A DNA stretch of 64,000 nucleotides. It comes from Drosophila miranda. Its lineage: Eukaryota > Arthropoda > Insecta > Diptera > Drosophilidae. The stretch covers positions 21,204,001 to 21,268,000 of the forward strand of contig NC_046675.1 of the NCBI RefSeq assembly GCF_003369915.1, written 5' to 3'. The translations under genes and the position numbers were made by a program. Each line of letters opens with the position of its first letter. Position 1 is the stretch's first letter. The notes under the pieces were generated by a model. The model worked only from the letters and a program-made list of their open reading frames with translations, was not told the DNA's origin and ran no database searches. Of this stretch, positions 10,965 to 20,459 are shown one piece after another.

Positions 10965-11567
10965 ATGGTGCTGGAGATGGAAATGTCCAAGACCTATCAG
11001 TACCGCAAGGTGATGAAGCCCATGCTGGAGAGGAAGCGTCGGGCGCGCATCAACAAGTGCCTGGACGAGCTGAAAGACATTATGGTGGAGTGCCTCACCC
11101 AGGAGGGGGAGCACATCACACGCCTGGAGAAGGCCGACATCCTCGAGCTGACCGTCGAGCATATGAAGAAGCTGCGGGCCCAGAAGCAGCTGCGCCTGAG
11201 CAGCAGTGTGTCGCCCAGTGCCTCCTCCGCGGACTCCAAGCTGAGCATCGCAGAGAGCTTCCGCGCCGGCTACGTACATGCCGCCAACGAGGTTTCCAAG
11301 ACTTTGGCTGCCGTTCCCGGCGTTACCGTCGATCTCGGCACACAGCTGATGAGTCATCTGGGCCATCGTCTCAACTATCTGCAAGTGGTGGTGCCTACTC
11401 TGCCCATTGGCATGGGTGTGCCGCTCCAGACCCCAGTCTCGGGTGTGGATGACGCCGCCCTGGTCACGCCGCCTCCGTCGGAATGCGGCAGCCTGGAGAG
11501 CGGCACCTGCAGCCCGGCTCCCAGCGAGGCCAGCTCCACCTCTGGTCCCATGTGGCGTCCTTGGTGA
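10965..11567 (+). CDS. E(spl)mbeta-HLH: E(spl)mbeta, bHLH-Orange-WRPW transcriptional repressor
   Basis: Intronless gene encoding 200 aa. The basic helix-loop-helix spans about 13-70 and has the family-specific Pro in the basic region ([13 protein letters not shown]). The Orange domain spans about 98-140 ([12 protein letters not shown]), and the C-terminal WRPW tetrapeptide that recruits Groucho is at 197-200. These proteins are nuclear, bind E/N-box DNA as dimers and repress proneural genes downstream of Notch. The start at 10965 (CACCATGG) begins the conserved [11 protein letters not shown]-terminus; the open frame extends further upstream only through a non-ATG codon. The residues after the bHLH ([12 protein letters not shown]) and the VTPPPSEC region before WRPW identify mbeta. 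The gene is convergent with mgamma. A possible poly(A) signal AATAAA is at 11804-11809. I found no Brd, GY or K box before it. Confidence 0.95.
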   Translation: MVLEMEMSKTYQYRKVMKPMLERKRRARINKCLDELKDIMVECLTQEGEHITRLEKADILELTVEHMKKLRAQKQLRLSSSVSPSASSADSKLSIAESFRAGYVHAANEVSKTLAAVPGVTVDLGTQLMSHLGHRLNYLQVVVPTLPIGMGVPLQTPVSGVDDAALVTPPPSECGSLESGTCSPAPSEASSTSGPMWRPW

Positions 11568-14500
11568 GCGGTGAAGAAGCATTCTGGATTCGCCTTCAAG
11601 AGGAAGGCCTTCTCAACTCAACCCAACTGAGCGCCGGCTGAACCAAGAGGTCATTGGTAGTACTGCGCTGGAATGGAACCGCGCAGGCATTATGTTCCCA
11701 CCGCGGCTGCTCAGACGCCGCTCTCCGAGAGAGCCCTGCATTCGGGCTATGGATAGCGGGCGTCGCCCTATTATTGAGATAATTTAATTGAAATTGAAAT
11801 CGAAATAAAAATCAAAATTGCTCCCAAAAATATTGTCTTCTTCCTTTTACTGCATCGAAAGTGATTCAGTTTCACAATCTTCTCAGTCATCGGCGAAGCC
11901 TTTCCGGAGGCGTTCGACCGCAAACCAACCGAAAAAAATAAACCAGAAACCAAATACTTTGAGATAAACTCCATGGCAGGCCGATTCACAGACCAGACCG
12001 CAGCCGGAAGTCGCTAAATATTTTCCCACACTCGGACTCAGTGTCCGTCCTCCATCAGACTCGTCGTCTGCGTTTGCCTTTGCCTTTCAGTCTGGCTCTG
12101 GCTCTGGGTCTCCAGCTCTCGTTGGTTGGCCTCATTATGGCCCGATCCGCTCCACTCAGCTGCGGGCTGGAACTTGGAGAAGACGGGTGGAGGGCGACCG
12201 GCGATTTGCGCCGGCGCTGTCTCTGTCGCAATTAAATAATAAAAATAAAGCAAAAAGTCAGTTCTAGGAAACGTCATTTATTATGAGGCTCAGGCTCGTA
12301 CTCGTATTCGAGTGTGAGAACCGCGGCTCGCCTGTCAATGCCTCCGCACTGTGGCCTACCATTGTGGTTTGACTATGGCTTTGACAGCTTTAACTGCGCT
12401 TGACCGCTTGGCACATGCGCCGGGGCCGGTCGAACTCGCGGACAGATGGACAGATGACGGGACGGAAAGTCAGTCCGGTCAGACATTGCAAATTAAGCTC
12501 GCGACCGCGACCGTCTCGGCACTTAAAACTTCACTGTGTGTGGGTCTACCTCGTGCGAGTATGTGTGCGCCTGAGTGAGGTTCGATTACGGAACTTCAGT
12601 CTCAACGCTTTTGTCTGGCGGACAACTATGATGATGACTACTTACTAGACCGACCCGGCTCAAGCCGTGGACGGGACCGACCGTTCAAGCTGTCGCTGAT
12701 TGCTGTTAATCTTCAGAAAATGTGATTAGTCACGTAACTTTTGGCATGGAAACCAAGTCATCGAGACATAGATTGGGGGTTTTGGCAGCTCTTCTTCATT
12801 TTGTTGGGCCCAAAACAGTTATTTATGAGCTTCAACGGTAGTCGGCCGAAATGTGTGATCTACTTTGTGATGGAAGATAGTTTGAAGACACATTGCTTTG
12901 AGATAGAGCAAGGGATGATTGCAGATACATATAAACCTTGGATACGACCATTAGGGTTGTTCAAAGGAGTTTCCTATTGATCATTATATGATGATCTTCT
13001 TTGCACAGTGATTTATCACAGCTGACACCGATCACACCGTTTAGGCCTATTCGTTCAGTCTGAAGACCAATTAAAATATGAGTTCGAAAATATGAAATCT
13101 TTGAAAGAGATCTACCTAGAGCTGACATTGTAAGTAAGATTAATAGTTATGTACATAATCATATACAGATTTTGATAGATATTGGCAAATTAATTCCAAA
13201 GTATATCATCCCTAAGAGGGATTTATTTTCATTAATACTCTGCGATCCTCAATAAATTAACAAAAGTCAAAGATCTCGCTTCCGAGCTCCGAGCCGGGCC
13301 AAAATCTGTAACAGGAAAGTACAGTACGGCGCACACATCATACATCACGTGACCTCTGTGTGGCAGTGGGCCCCCCAAGGCCCCCGCCCCAATTCACTGC
13401 GGGTCCGGCCACCTACTTCAGTCATAATACACACGCCGCAAAAGTTAATGCAGCCATATTAAAGTAAGCGAAAGACCACCACTTAATGCAGGAGAGGAGC
13501 GGCATCGGCGGAAACCGGCCTGGGAATGGTCTGAGGATGCTCGTGCCTCAAAACCCAGCCTCCACATCCAACTCAACAGCATCCCAACATCTCAAAACAC
13601 ACACAAACACATGGACAGATAGAAAGAGAGAGAAAGAGAGAGGGAGGGAGGGACACACTATCAAAAGCTGTGGGCAGCTTGTCCAGTGGCAGCCAGAGCG
13701 TGTGCCAATGTAGTGTAACAACATCCCATATTAAAGATATTACAGAGTCAATAGCACACCATATAAGTGTGGTTGGGTGCCTCTCCAACTCCCATTCCCA
13801 TTCCTACTCTGAACTCCGAGAGTCCGTCTCCATCTCTATAACCATCTACGTTCCCATCTCACTCGCTCTCGCTTTTTGGTCATAAACCAACTAAATTGAG
13901 TTCGTTCAACAAAACAGCGACGCATGCGCCGCACCGCGGGCCAACCGACCGGCCGGCCGGCCGGGCCACCTCCTAACCCAACCGATCCCAGCCCGAAGTA
14001 AACCCCTTTTGTCCACATCACACGGCGCGCTCTTAACGATCGTGTGTCCACAGTCATTACAATGTTGGCCAATGCACAACCATTCGACTGAGACTGGGAC
14101 TGGGACTGCGACTGAGACTGCGACGACGTCGCCGCACACTTACCGCACGCTGCTTTTCTCTTTCATGTCGATCGCTGGCTAGGCTCGGGCCTCGTCTCCG
14201 GCTCAGGCGCAGGCGCAGTCGCAGGCGCAGTTTGGTCTCCAGCCACTCTTCTACTTGGTCGGTCGGTCGTGATCTTGCCCGTAAGTGGTCTTGTATCTTG
14301 AATTCGTAAAAATACTCGTACACACAGACGTACGTCCACACAGAGCGGATCTCCCTCTCTGTCTTTTGGCTTGCAGCAGACACACATACACATAAAAAAG
14401 GGCAGGTGTGTCGATCGTGTGAGAACCACGTTCCAAACCATTTTCTCACGATCTTCGCTTCTGATATTTCTTTTTTGTTTTGTTTTTGTACTTGGCTCCG

Positions 14501-16350
14501 GTTCCCTGTCCCTGACTGACTGGGCCCTTCAATCCATTTGCGTGTGTGCGAGAGGAGACCCTTCTCCACCTCCGACACCGTCTTGGTTGTCGTCCTCTGC
14601 CTGGAGTGATTCGTATGCAGTTTGTGTATTGTAGTTTTTAATGACTTGGGCTTGCGTTCGAGCGCTCGATCGAGCTGGATCGGGGTTCGGTTACGTTACG
14701 TCGCCGCCATTCGTTCATCATTCATCGGGTTTACCTATAAGATTAAGTATCTTTTGTGTTGCCTGCCTCTGCATGCATTTCCTTTTGGCATTTTGGGTGC
14801 GATTCCTATAGATCCATATAGCCATATTTTTATTTTCTTATTGTCCATTGTCGTACGTACATACGAGTATGTGGGTCTCGTGTATGCATGGCTGGTGTTG
14901 TTCCGCTTATTGTCTTGCCAACTGTGTGATGGCTCTGATCGGATCATCTAGGGATGGACACGGTTTAAAAATGAGTTAAGATTTCGTTTGGATCTTAAGG
15001 GAGATTTCAAAGGGAAAGTTCAAGTCGTTTGGAACTGTTACAGAGATGATCCTATGGAGATGATCTACATTGAGTTTTACTAAATTAACAGATCGTTTAT
15101 CTGATTAAAAGTTCCTTTTTATTGATTACAGTTTACATAGCGGTAAAGATATCAAATGAAAGGATTAAGGTTCATATAAGTTATTCCAACAAATTGACAG
15201 ATAATTATCGTTTTATAAATCTCTCTAAGTGTTTAGGTTTCTGTTAATTTATTACATCCTTTGGATGCCTAGATCCCATACAGAATTTAATCACATTCAC
15301 GGATTTTAAATCTATAAATTTAGTTTCGTTTAATTTAGGCCATCCCTGGACCTACGGCATCCCTGATATTTATCTGGTTGACTATTCCTCTCGTCATGGC
15401 CTCGCCTGCCAGCCAGCAATCGATAGTTAAGACAGAGGCGTCTGGGGACCTGCTACTGGTCTTGGCACACACAGATAACCAAATGATGCTGGGTCAGGCC
15501 GAATCAAAAACGAAAAAAAACCCAAACTCGATCCCAAGCCCAACACTAAAAAGTGATATCCTGTCCCGGGCTCCATCCCAAAGTTGCCCTAGGGCAAGAC
15601 ACTCATTTACCTGATCCCAAAGCAATTATGTAGCCGAAGCCGTAGCTCGCCTTGACCATTGTGCGAGGCGATTTTCTAGTCGAATGGCCACATCGAATAA
15701 AGTAGAAACGAAATCAGGATGGATATGGGATGAATGATGACTCGGTCCCTTTTCGGGTCTCCCCCCATCTCTTTCTCCTTCTCTGATACTTCTTTTCGGG
15801 TTGTTCCTCTTCTCTGGGCTAAGTCTGAGCGACATTGTCGTAACTCGATTAGACACGCTGAGATAAGTCTCTAATTTTTTGTGTTACCTCCGCTTATTGT
15901 AGGCACACGTGTTCAAGGGGCAACGCAACTGTGGCTGTCAGTAGTAGTCTCGACTTTGTGTTCTTTCTCCTCTTTCTCTTTCTCTGCCTCTGCCTCTTCT
16001 TCTGCTTAATTTTCTTGTTTTGGCCTTGGCATTGTTTTCGCTTTCTTTTGTCTCCGATCTTGTGTGTGTCCATCTATGGGGAGATGAGCCAGGCAGCATT
16101 CACGGCGATTCGGTGCGGAAAACCAGAAATTCTCCAGGCGATTCGGCGATTGCTAGGTCTATGAGTATTTCCGCCACAAAACCGCAGGCAGAGCAACTTA
16201 TCGGGAATTTCTTATAGATGGGTGTGCCTGACCAATTGGATAGTCTATTGGTCTACCGTCCATGCTTATTTGCATTCACTGAAAAATGAATCACTGAAAT
16301 GTCGGGTAAATAGTAGAAGGAAAAAGTCGTGATCTTTCAATTTTAGCTAT
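11568..16350. other. mbeta-mgamma spacer
   Basis: About 5 kb without a supported gene lies between the convergent 3' ends of mbeta and mgamma. Exact Su(H) sites occur at 12023-12030 (TTCCCACA) and 12313-12320 (TGTGAGAA), and a paired site lies at 14418-14450. Open frames around 13,500-15,900 have no conserved features. A GCAGGC/GCAGTC-rich tract lies near 14,196-14,235. Confidence 0.5.
14402..14450. promoter_or_regulatory. SPS plus proneural E-box module in the mbeta-mgamma spacer
   Basis: TGTGAGAA at 14418-14425 and TTCTCACG at 14443-14450 form a head-to-head Su(H) pair with a 17-bp spacer, the same geometry as the mgamma promoter SPS. A proneural E-box GCAGGTG lies at 14402-14408, ten bases away. 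SPS+A modules mediate synergy between Notch and proneural activators. This one is about 2.9 kb past the mbeta stop and 2 kb past the mgamma stop, so its target is unclear. Confidence 0.7.
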
Positions 16351-16354
16351 ATAA

Positions 16355-16475
16355 TTTATTATTATTTGTTAATAGTATTTATCACGTGAACTGTGCGTCC
16401 CATCTAAAGCTTTGTGTGCGTTCTTAAAAGTAAGTGGTGGAGAGTCAATGGAGTTGGTCCATTGACTCGGAAGAC
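16355..16475 (-). promoter_or_regulatory. mgamma 3' UTR motifs (GY box, Brd box, poly(A) signal)
   Basis: Reading leftward from the mgamma stop, a GY box GTCTTCC is at 16475-16469, a Brd box AGCTTTA at 16411-16405 and AATAAA at 16360-16355. GY and Brd boxes are miR-7 and miR-4/79 target motifs in Notch-target mRNAs. Confidence 0.7.
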
Positions 16476-16536
16476 TTTTACTTTCTAAATCGTTCTTTTC
16501 TTTCTCTCTCTCTTTCAGTGTTCCTGGAGGTGCTCT

Positions 16537-17181
16537 CTACCAGGGCCGCCAGACATTCTCCTCATCCTCGCTGTCGACCTCCAGCTCCATTTTTGTGACA
16601 TCAATGGAGGAGCAGGTGGTGAGTAGGGAGGCACTGCCCAGACGCTCGCTGCTGGCGAGACTGGAGTTGGGGCTGCCGGCAAAGCTGGAGACGGGCGAGA
16701 TGGGCACGGAGTAGGCGTCCCGGCTGGCGATATGCACGGAGAGAGGAGCGGTGATGGGGAGAGCCTCCTTGACGGCGGGCTGCAGCTGATTGAGGCGCTG
16801 TCCCAGATGTGTCATCAGTTGGGTGCCCAGGCTGACATTCATGCCGGGCAGATGGGACAGGGAGCGGGAGACCTCGTTGACGGCATGGATGTAGCCGGAG
16901 CGGAATCCCTCGGCCGGACTGAGGCTCTCGTCGCCGGTGGCGCTCTTGTGCTGGCGCTTCTGCTTCATCTTCTGGAGGTGGGTGACTGTTAGCTCGAGAA
17001 TGTCGGCTTTTTCCAGGCGAGTGACGTGCTCGCCCTCCGACTCCAGCGTGGCCACCATCAGATCCTTCAGCTCGTCCAGGCACTTGTTGATGCGCGCCCG
17101 ACGCTTGCGCTCCAGCATAGGCTTCATCACCTTGCGGTACTGATAGGTCTTGGACATTTCCGATATTTGTGACGACGACAT
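16537..17181 (-). CDS. E(spl)mgamma-HLH: E(spl)mgamma, bHLH-Orange-WRPW transcriptional repressor
   Basis: Intronless gene encoding 214 aa. The bHLH spans about 15-72, with the proline-containing basic region [13 protein letters not shown]. The Orange domain spans about 93-135 ([12 protein letters not shown]), and the WRPW C-terminus is at 211-214. The APLSVHIA and DAYSVPISP segments before the acidic DSEDEEN tail identify mgamma. It is a nuclear Groucho-recruiting repressor activated by Notch. The promoter has TATAAAAG at 17287-17280 and a canonical SPS about 300 bp further upstream. It lies convergent to mbeta and in tandem with mdelta, as in D. melanogaster. Confidence 0.95.
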   Translation of the reverse strand: MSSSQISEMSKTYQYRKVMKPMLERKRRARINKCLDELKDLMVATLESEGEHVTRLEKADILELTVTHLQKMKQKRQHKSATGDESLSPAEGFRSGYIHAVNEVSRSLSHLPGMNVSLGTQLMTHLGQRLNQLQPAVKEALPITAPLSVHIASRDAYSVPISPVSSFAGSPNSSLASSERLGSASLLTTCSSIDVTKMELEVDSEDEENVWRPW

Positions 17182-17279
17182 TTTTGGCTATGTTCCTTCG
17201 TTGTAATGTTTGTTCTTTTGAGCTGTGGCTGCTCCGACGGCTGAAGACGTTGTGTGCTGTCTGCCGGCCCTGGCCCTGG

Positions 17280-17287
17280 CTTTTATA
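17280..17287 (-). promoter_or_regulatory. TATA box of mgamma
   Basis: TATAAAAG on the minus strand, about 100 bases upstream of the mgamma ATG. Confidence 0.75.
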
Positions 17288-17584
17288 GCTGGCCAGAAAC
17301 AACCCCCATGATCCAGGGATCTCGTGTGTGCTGGCTGGGCCCCTGTGCTGGCATTTCGTGTCGGGCTGAGCGGGACGGAGCGAAGCGTGTGCTGGCATGA
17401 GGGTTGGTCGCCCTTCCGCTTCTTGAGGCTGCTTCTTATTGTTTGTCCGCTTTCTTATTGTTGCCTTGTCCCCGTCACCGTCCCCGATTCGGGGTCTGGT
17501 CTGGGCTTGGCCTGGGCACCCTTATCAACGGTTAAGGGAGCAGGATCGCAGCAAGGATCGTTTCGCATTGTGTGTGCTTGGAAC

Positions 17585-17651
17585 CGTGGGAAACACTTTC
17601 CTCCTCGGTTTCTCACACCAATATGCTCGCTCGCTCGATTCGCTCACCTGC
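17585..17651. promoter_or_regulatory. SPS+A module of mgamma
   Basis: CGTGGGAA at 17585-17592 and TTCTCACA at 17610-17617 form a head-to-head Su(H) paired site with a 17-bp spacer. A proneural E-box CACCTGC (complement GCAGGTG) lies at 17645-17651, and a second, CAGCTGC, at 17774-17780. This is the architecture known for Notch plus proneural synergy at E(spl) bHLH genes. Confidence 0.85.
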
Positions 17652-17789
17652 CCCGAAAGAGCAACGGAGCATGAGCATATTCGTAGTCAGGGGCTTGGCC
17701 CTGGATGGATATGGGCATGGTTTCATACTCGTACTCGGACTCGGACTCGAGCATGGGAATTTGCGGGCAGGAACAGCTGCCGTTTCTAG

Positions 17790-19330
17790 ATTTGTGTGTT
17801 ATGATTTGACTATACCCATACACAAATGTCGAGGCGAGCAGAAGGATAATGAACTGCTTGCTTTATGCCATCTCATTTAGGTCTCGTCTCGGAGTTCCCA
17901 CGGCTCCGATAGGGATACAGGGATGGGGGGATGGGGCGTTGCGATTCGTCGACAACTTCCTGTTTACTGTTGGCATTCCACCTTGGATCGTATTCGTGCC
18001 GAGGCAGAGGCAGAGGCCGAGGCATCCTGCACTTGTTGGTCGGCTGCTATGATCCCGATCCGATCCTGTGGGAACATTGCTCGTGTGCGTCGAGTGTGCT
18101 TAATGTGTGTTCGTTCGACTTTCCCGTTCCATTCTGCCGTTGCTCCTTCCCTCGTTGACCCGATCCTTGATCTCTGCTGAGGCGCTGCCTCTGCTCTGTA
18201 AAAGGGGCCAAGCGATGCTGCTCCTGGAGCGCTGCTCGCGTGTGGCTCGCGGTGGACACACTTTCGGCTGTAAGTTGTACGCGTTCCAGGACTTTTGTAA
18301 TCGATTGTCATGCCTTACACTGCACTGCGGTGGGGATTGTAATTGGGTTGAGTCACTGGGAGCTTTAAATGCGAATGGGCTGAAGGGGTTTTTTGTGAGA
18401 GGGTTGGACGAGGAACCATTTAATGCGGGGTGATTATTGTATCCTCTTGGGTGATCCTAACTTGATCGCAAATTGAAATACTAAAAGGGTAAAATATCAT
18501 ACATCTGGTTAAAATAATTATCACTGAATGGAATGCCAAGATTGTAATTAATTAGTGGTTTACTGGATTTTTTTAAAGATATATATATGCTGAAAATATT
18601 CGAATTTTGTAGTTGTAAAGTTTATTATTATTATTAGGCCATGAAACAATAATATATTTAAGTATTAGATTACTAGCTACAAAAGCCAACGACTCATTGG
18701 TTATGATATTTAACTTAGTTATAGATTTTATCAATCGAGTTGCACGATTTACGATATATTTTTATATAAATATCTATGTACATTATTTATTTATATTTAT
18801 GTACATTTTTTATGTTTGCGGAAAAAATTTTTTTTTTTAAGTACAAATCAGGGACTGTAACTGGAACTATTATAAGTTACTAAAAATTGGCTCTAAAAAA
18901 TAAGGCTTTATGCCGAATATAGCTGAAAATAATCGTAAGCCATGTCATAGTGGGGTTATAGTCCTTATTGTCTGCGCCTGGAGATTCTAGGACTTTTTGA
19001 AAGCATAAGGTTTATATATTGTTTACTTTATTTATTATTATAAATTCAAAAATGGAAACTTTCAATCAAAGTAAACTTTTAAGATACTTTTTGAAACTCT
19101 GCCACCCCTGGCAGTGGTTTGTTTTATTTCAAATATTTATTTAAATTTGTATTATTACAAATGGTGTAAAGCATATGGTAGTTGCTAAGTATACGAAAAA
19201 AATGTATTTCCTTAATAAAACTAAGTGGAAGATCAATGGGGAAGCTCTTGTTTAGGTTAATAAAATAAGTTATAAATATTTATAAATGTGTTTTTATACA
19301 TCTATGGGAGATCAAATACAAAATACGAAC
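17790..19330. other. mgamma-mdelta spacer
   Basis: No supported gene. The left half is GC-rich and presumably distal mgamma upstream sequence. From about 18,430 to 19,330 it is very AT-rich, and it ends in the mdelta 3' UTR. Confidence 0.5.
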
Positions 19331-19339
19331 TTAAGAACT

Positions 19340-19495
19340 ATCACAGGAACATCACATCATATCATATCATATAGTAATAGCTATTGTAAGTACAATTCTG
19401 AGGCAAATGTTTACACTAAACCTTGGAAAACTTGGATCGTTTCTAAATACGAGTGTCTTTTATGGCCTACGAACTAAATCCAGAGTAGTAAAGCT
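19340..19495 (-). promoter_or_regulatory. mdelta 3' UTR motifs (Brd box and two K boxes)
   Basis: A Brd box AGCTTTA lies at 19495-19489, and K boxes TGTGAT at 19356-19351 and 19345-19340 on the minus strand, within 200 bases of the mdelta stop. Confidence 0.65.
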
Positions 19496-19538
19496 CTCAA
19501 TGTTGAATGGTTGAGTTGATGAGTTGCTAGGTGTTGAT

Positions 19539-20105
19539 TCACCAGGGTCGCCAGACATCCTCGCCGTTGGGGTTGTCGTTGTCCTCTGGAGGAGATGTAG
19601 GGCGCTCTTCATGATGGTGCTCCTCCGACTTGCGGTCGGAGAGATTGACGGGCTCCTCGCTTAGGTCGGGAGTATCCAGTTCCTCCTTCATGTCCTTCAA
19701 CTGGTGTCCTAGCTGCTTCATCAGGTGTGTGCCGAACTTGAGATCCAAGCCAGGAACAGTGGAGAATATGTGCGAGACCTCGTAGGCGGCCTGGGTATAG
19801 CCCGCCCGGAATTTGTCAAAATTCACCTGGGAGGAGGCGGAGGAGGAGGTGGAAGATGGAGACGCTGGACTAGCCAGGCGCTGCTGCTGCTGGGTCTTTA
19901 GATAATTGACGGTCAACTCCAGTATGTCGGCCTTCTCCAGCTTGCTGACCTGATCGCCCTGCGCGTCCATCGTATCCACAATGAGGTCTTTGAGCTCGTC
20001 CAAGTACAGGTTCATGCGGGCCCGTCTCTTGCGCTCCAGCAGTGGCTTGGTCACCTTGCGGTAGTGCTGCGTCTTGGTCATAAATCTCTGACCCTGCACT
20101 GCCAT
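19539..20105 (-). CDS. E(spl)mdelta-HLH: E(spl)mdelta, bHLH-Orange-WRPW transcriptional repressor
   Basis: Intronless gene encoding 188 aa from the ATG at 20105. The longer upstream open frame is not used, because MAVQGQRFMTKTQHYRKV is the conserved N-terminus of this paralogue. The bHLH spans about 15-72 with basic region [13 protein letters not shown], and the Orange domain begins near residue 97 (FRAGYTQAAYEV). The C-terminal WRPW is at 185-188. The HYRKV start and the KFGTHLMKQLGHQLKDM segment identify mdelta. It is the last gene of the E(spl) complex on this side. Upstream are a weak TATA, an initiator and, 1.5 kb away, a Su(H) paired site. The linker after the bHLH is Ser/Pro rich and longer than I recall for D. 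melanogaster. Confidence 0.94.
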   Translation of the reverse strand: MAVQGQRFMTKTQHYRKVTKPLLERKRRARMNLYLDELKDLIVDTMDAQGDQVSKLEKADILELTVNYLKTQQQQRLASPASPSSTSSSASSQVNFDKFRAGYTQAAYEVSHIFSTVPGLDLKFGTHLMKQLGHQLKDMKEELDTPDLSEEPVNLSDRKSEEHHHEERPTSPPEDNDNPNGEDVWRPW

Positions 20106-20258
20106 TGTGATTGCTTTTGTTGGGGCCTTAAGTTTGTTTGTAGTTGAAGCGGGCAATGCAAATGCTCCACGTTGAACTGCGATGGCGATGGCGATGATGA
20201 TGATGTTGATGCTTCTGCTCTTCTGCTGCTGCTCTGCACTGCACGGTAGTCACTTGAG

Positions 20259-20296
20259 AAATGATCTTGCCGCAAGGTAAGCTGATCCTTTTTGTA
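20259..20296 (-). promoter_or_regulatory. Core promoter of mdelta
   Basis: A TATA-like TACAAAAAG at 20296-20288 and an initiator TCATTT at 20264-20259 give +1 near 20262, with the same spacing as malpha and mbeta. Confidence 0.5.
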
Positions 20297-20389
20297 GCTG
20301 CAACATCGTCGTCGGTGCCATACACTTGCAAAATCCTCCCCTAACTGCTACCACGCACATTCGACGATCACAACGAAGCATCAATCGGG

Positions 20390-20450
20390 TCAGAGACGGA
20401 GACGGCACTGGCATCGGCATCGGCGTCGGCGTCAGCGTCAGCGTCGTCTG
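20390..20450. repeat. GGCATC/GGCGTC hexamer-like repeat
   Basis: Imperfect tandem GGCATC, GGCGTC and AGCGTC units about 300-340 bases upstream of the mdelta ATG. Confidence 0.7.
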
Positions 20451-20459
20451 TGTGGCACT

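Noticed and set aside
10271-11452. 393-codon plus-strand open frame overlapping mbeta
   Set aside because: Reads mbeta in the wrong frame; the upstream part is low-complexity promoter sequence.
10944-11582. 212-codon minus-strand open frame over mbeta
   Set aside because: Antisense shadow of the GC-rich bHLH coding region.
14057-14578. 173-codon minus-strand open frame near the orphan SPS, a possible lost E(spl) gene
   Set aside because: No bHLH, Orange, WRPW or Bearded motif; Arg-rich runs come from GCAGGC-type repeats.
16601-17398. 265-codon minus-strand open frame over mgamma
   Set aside because: Frame-shifted shadow of the mgamma coding sequence and its 5' UTR.
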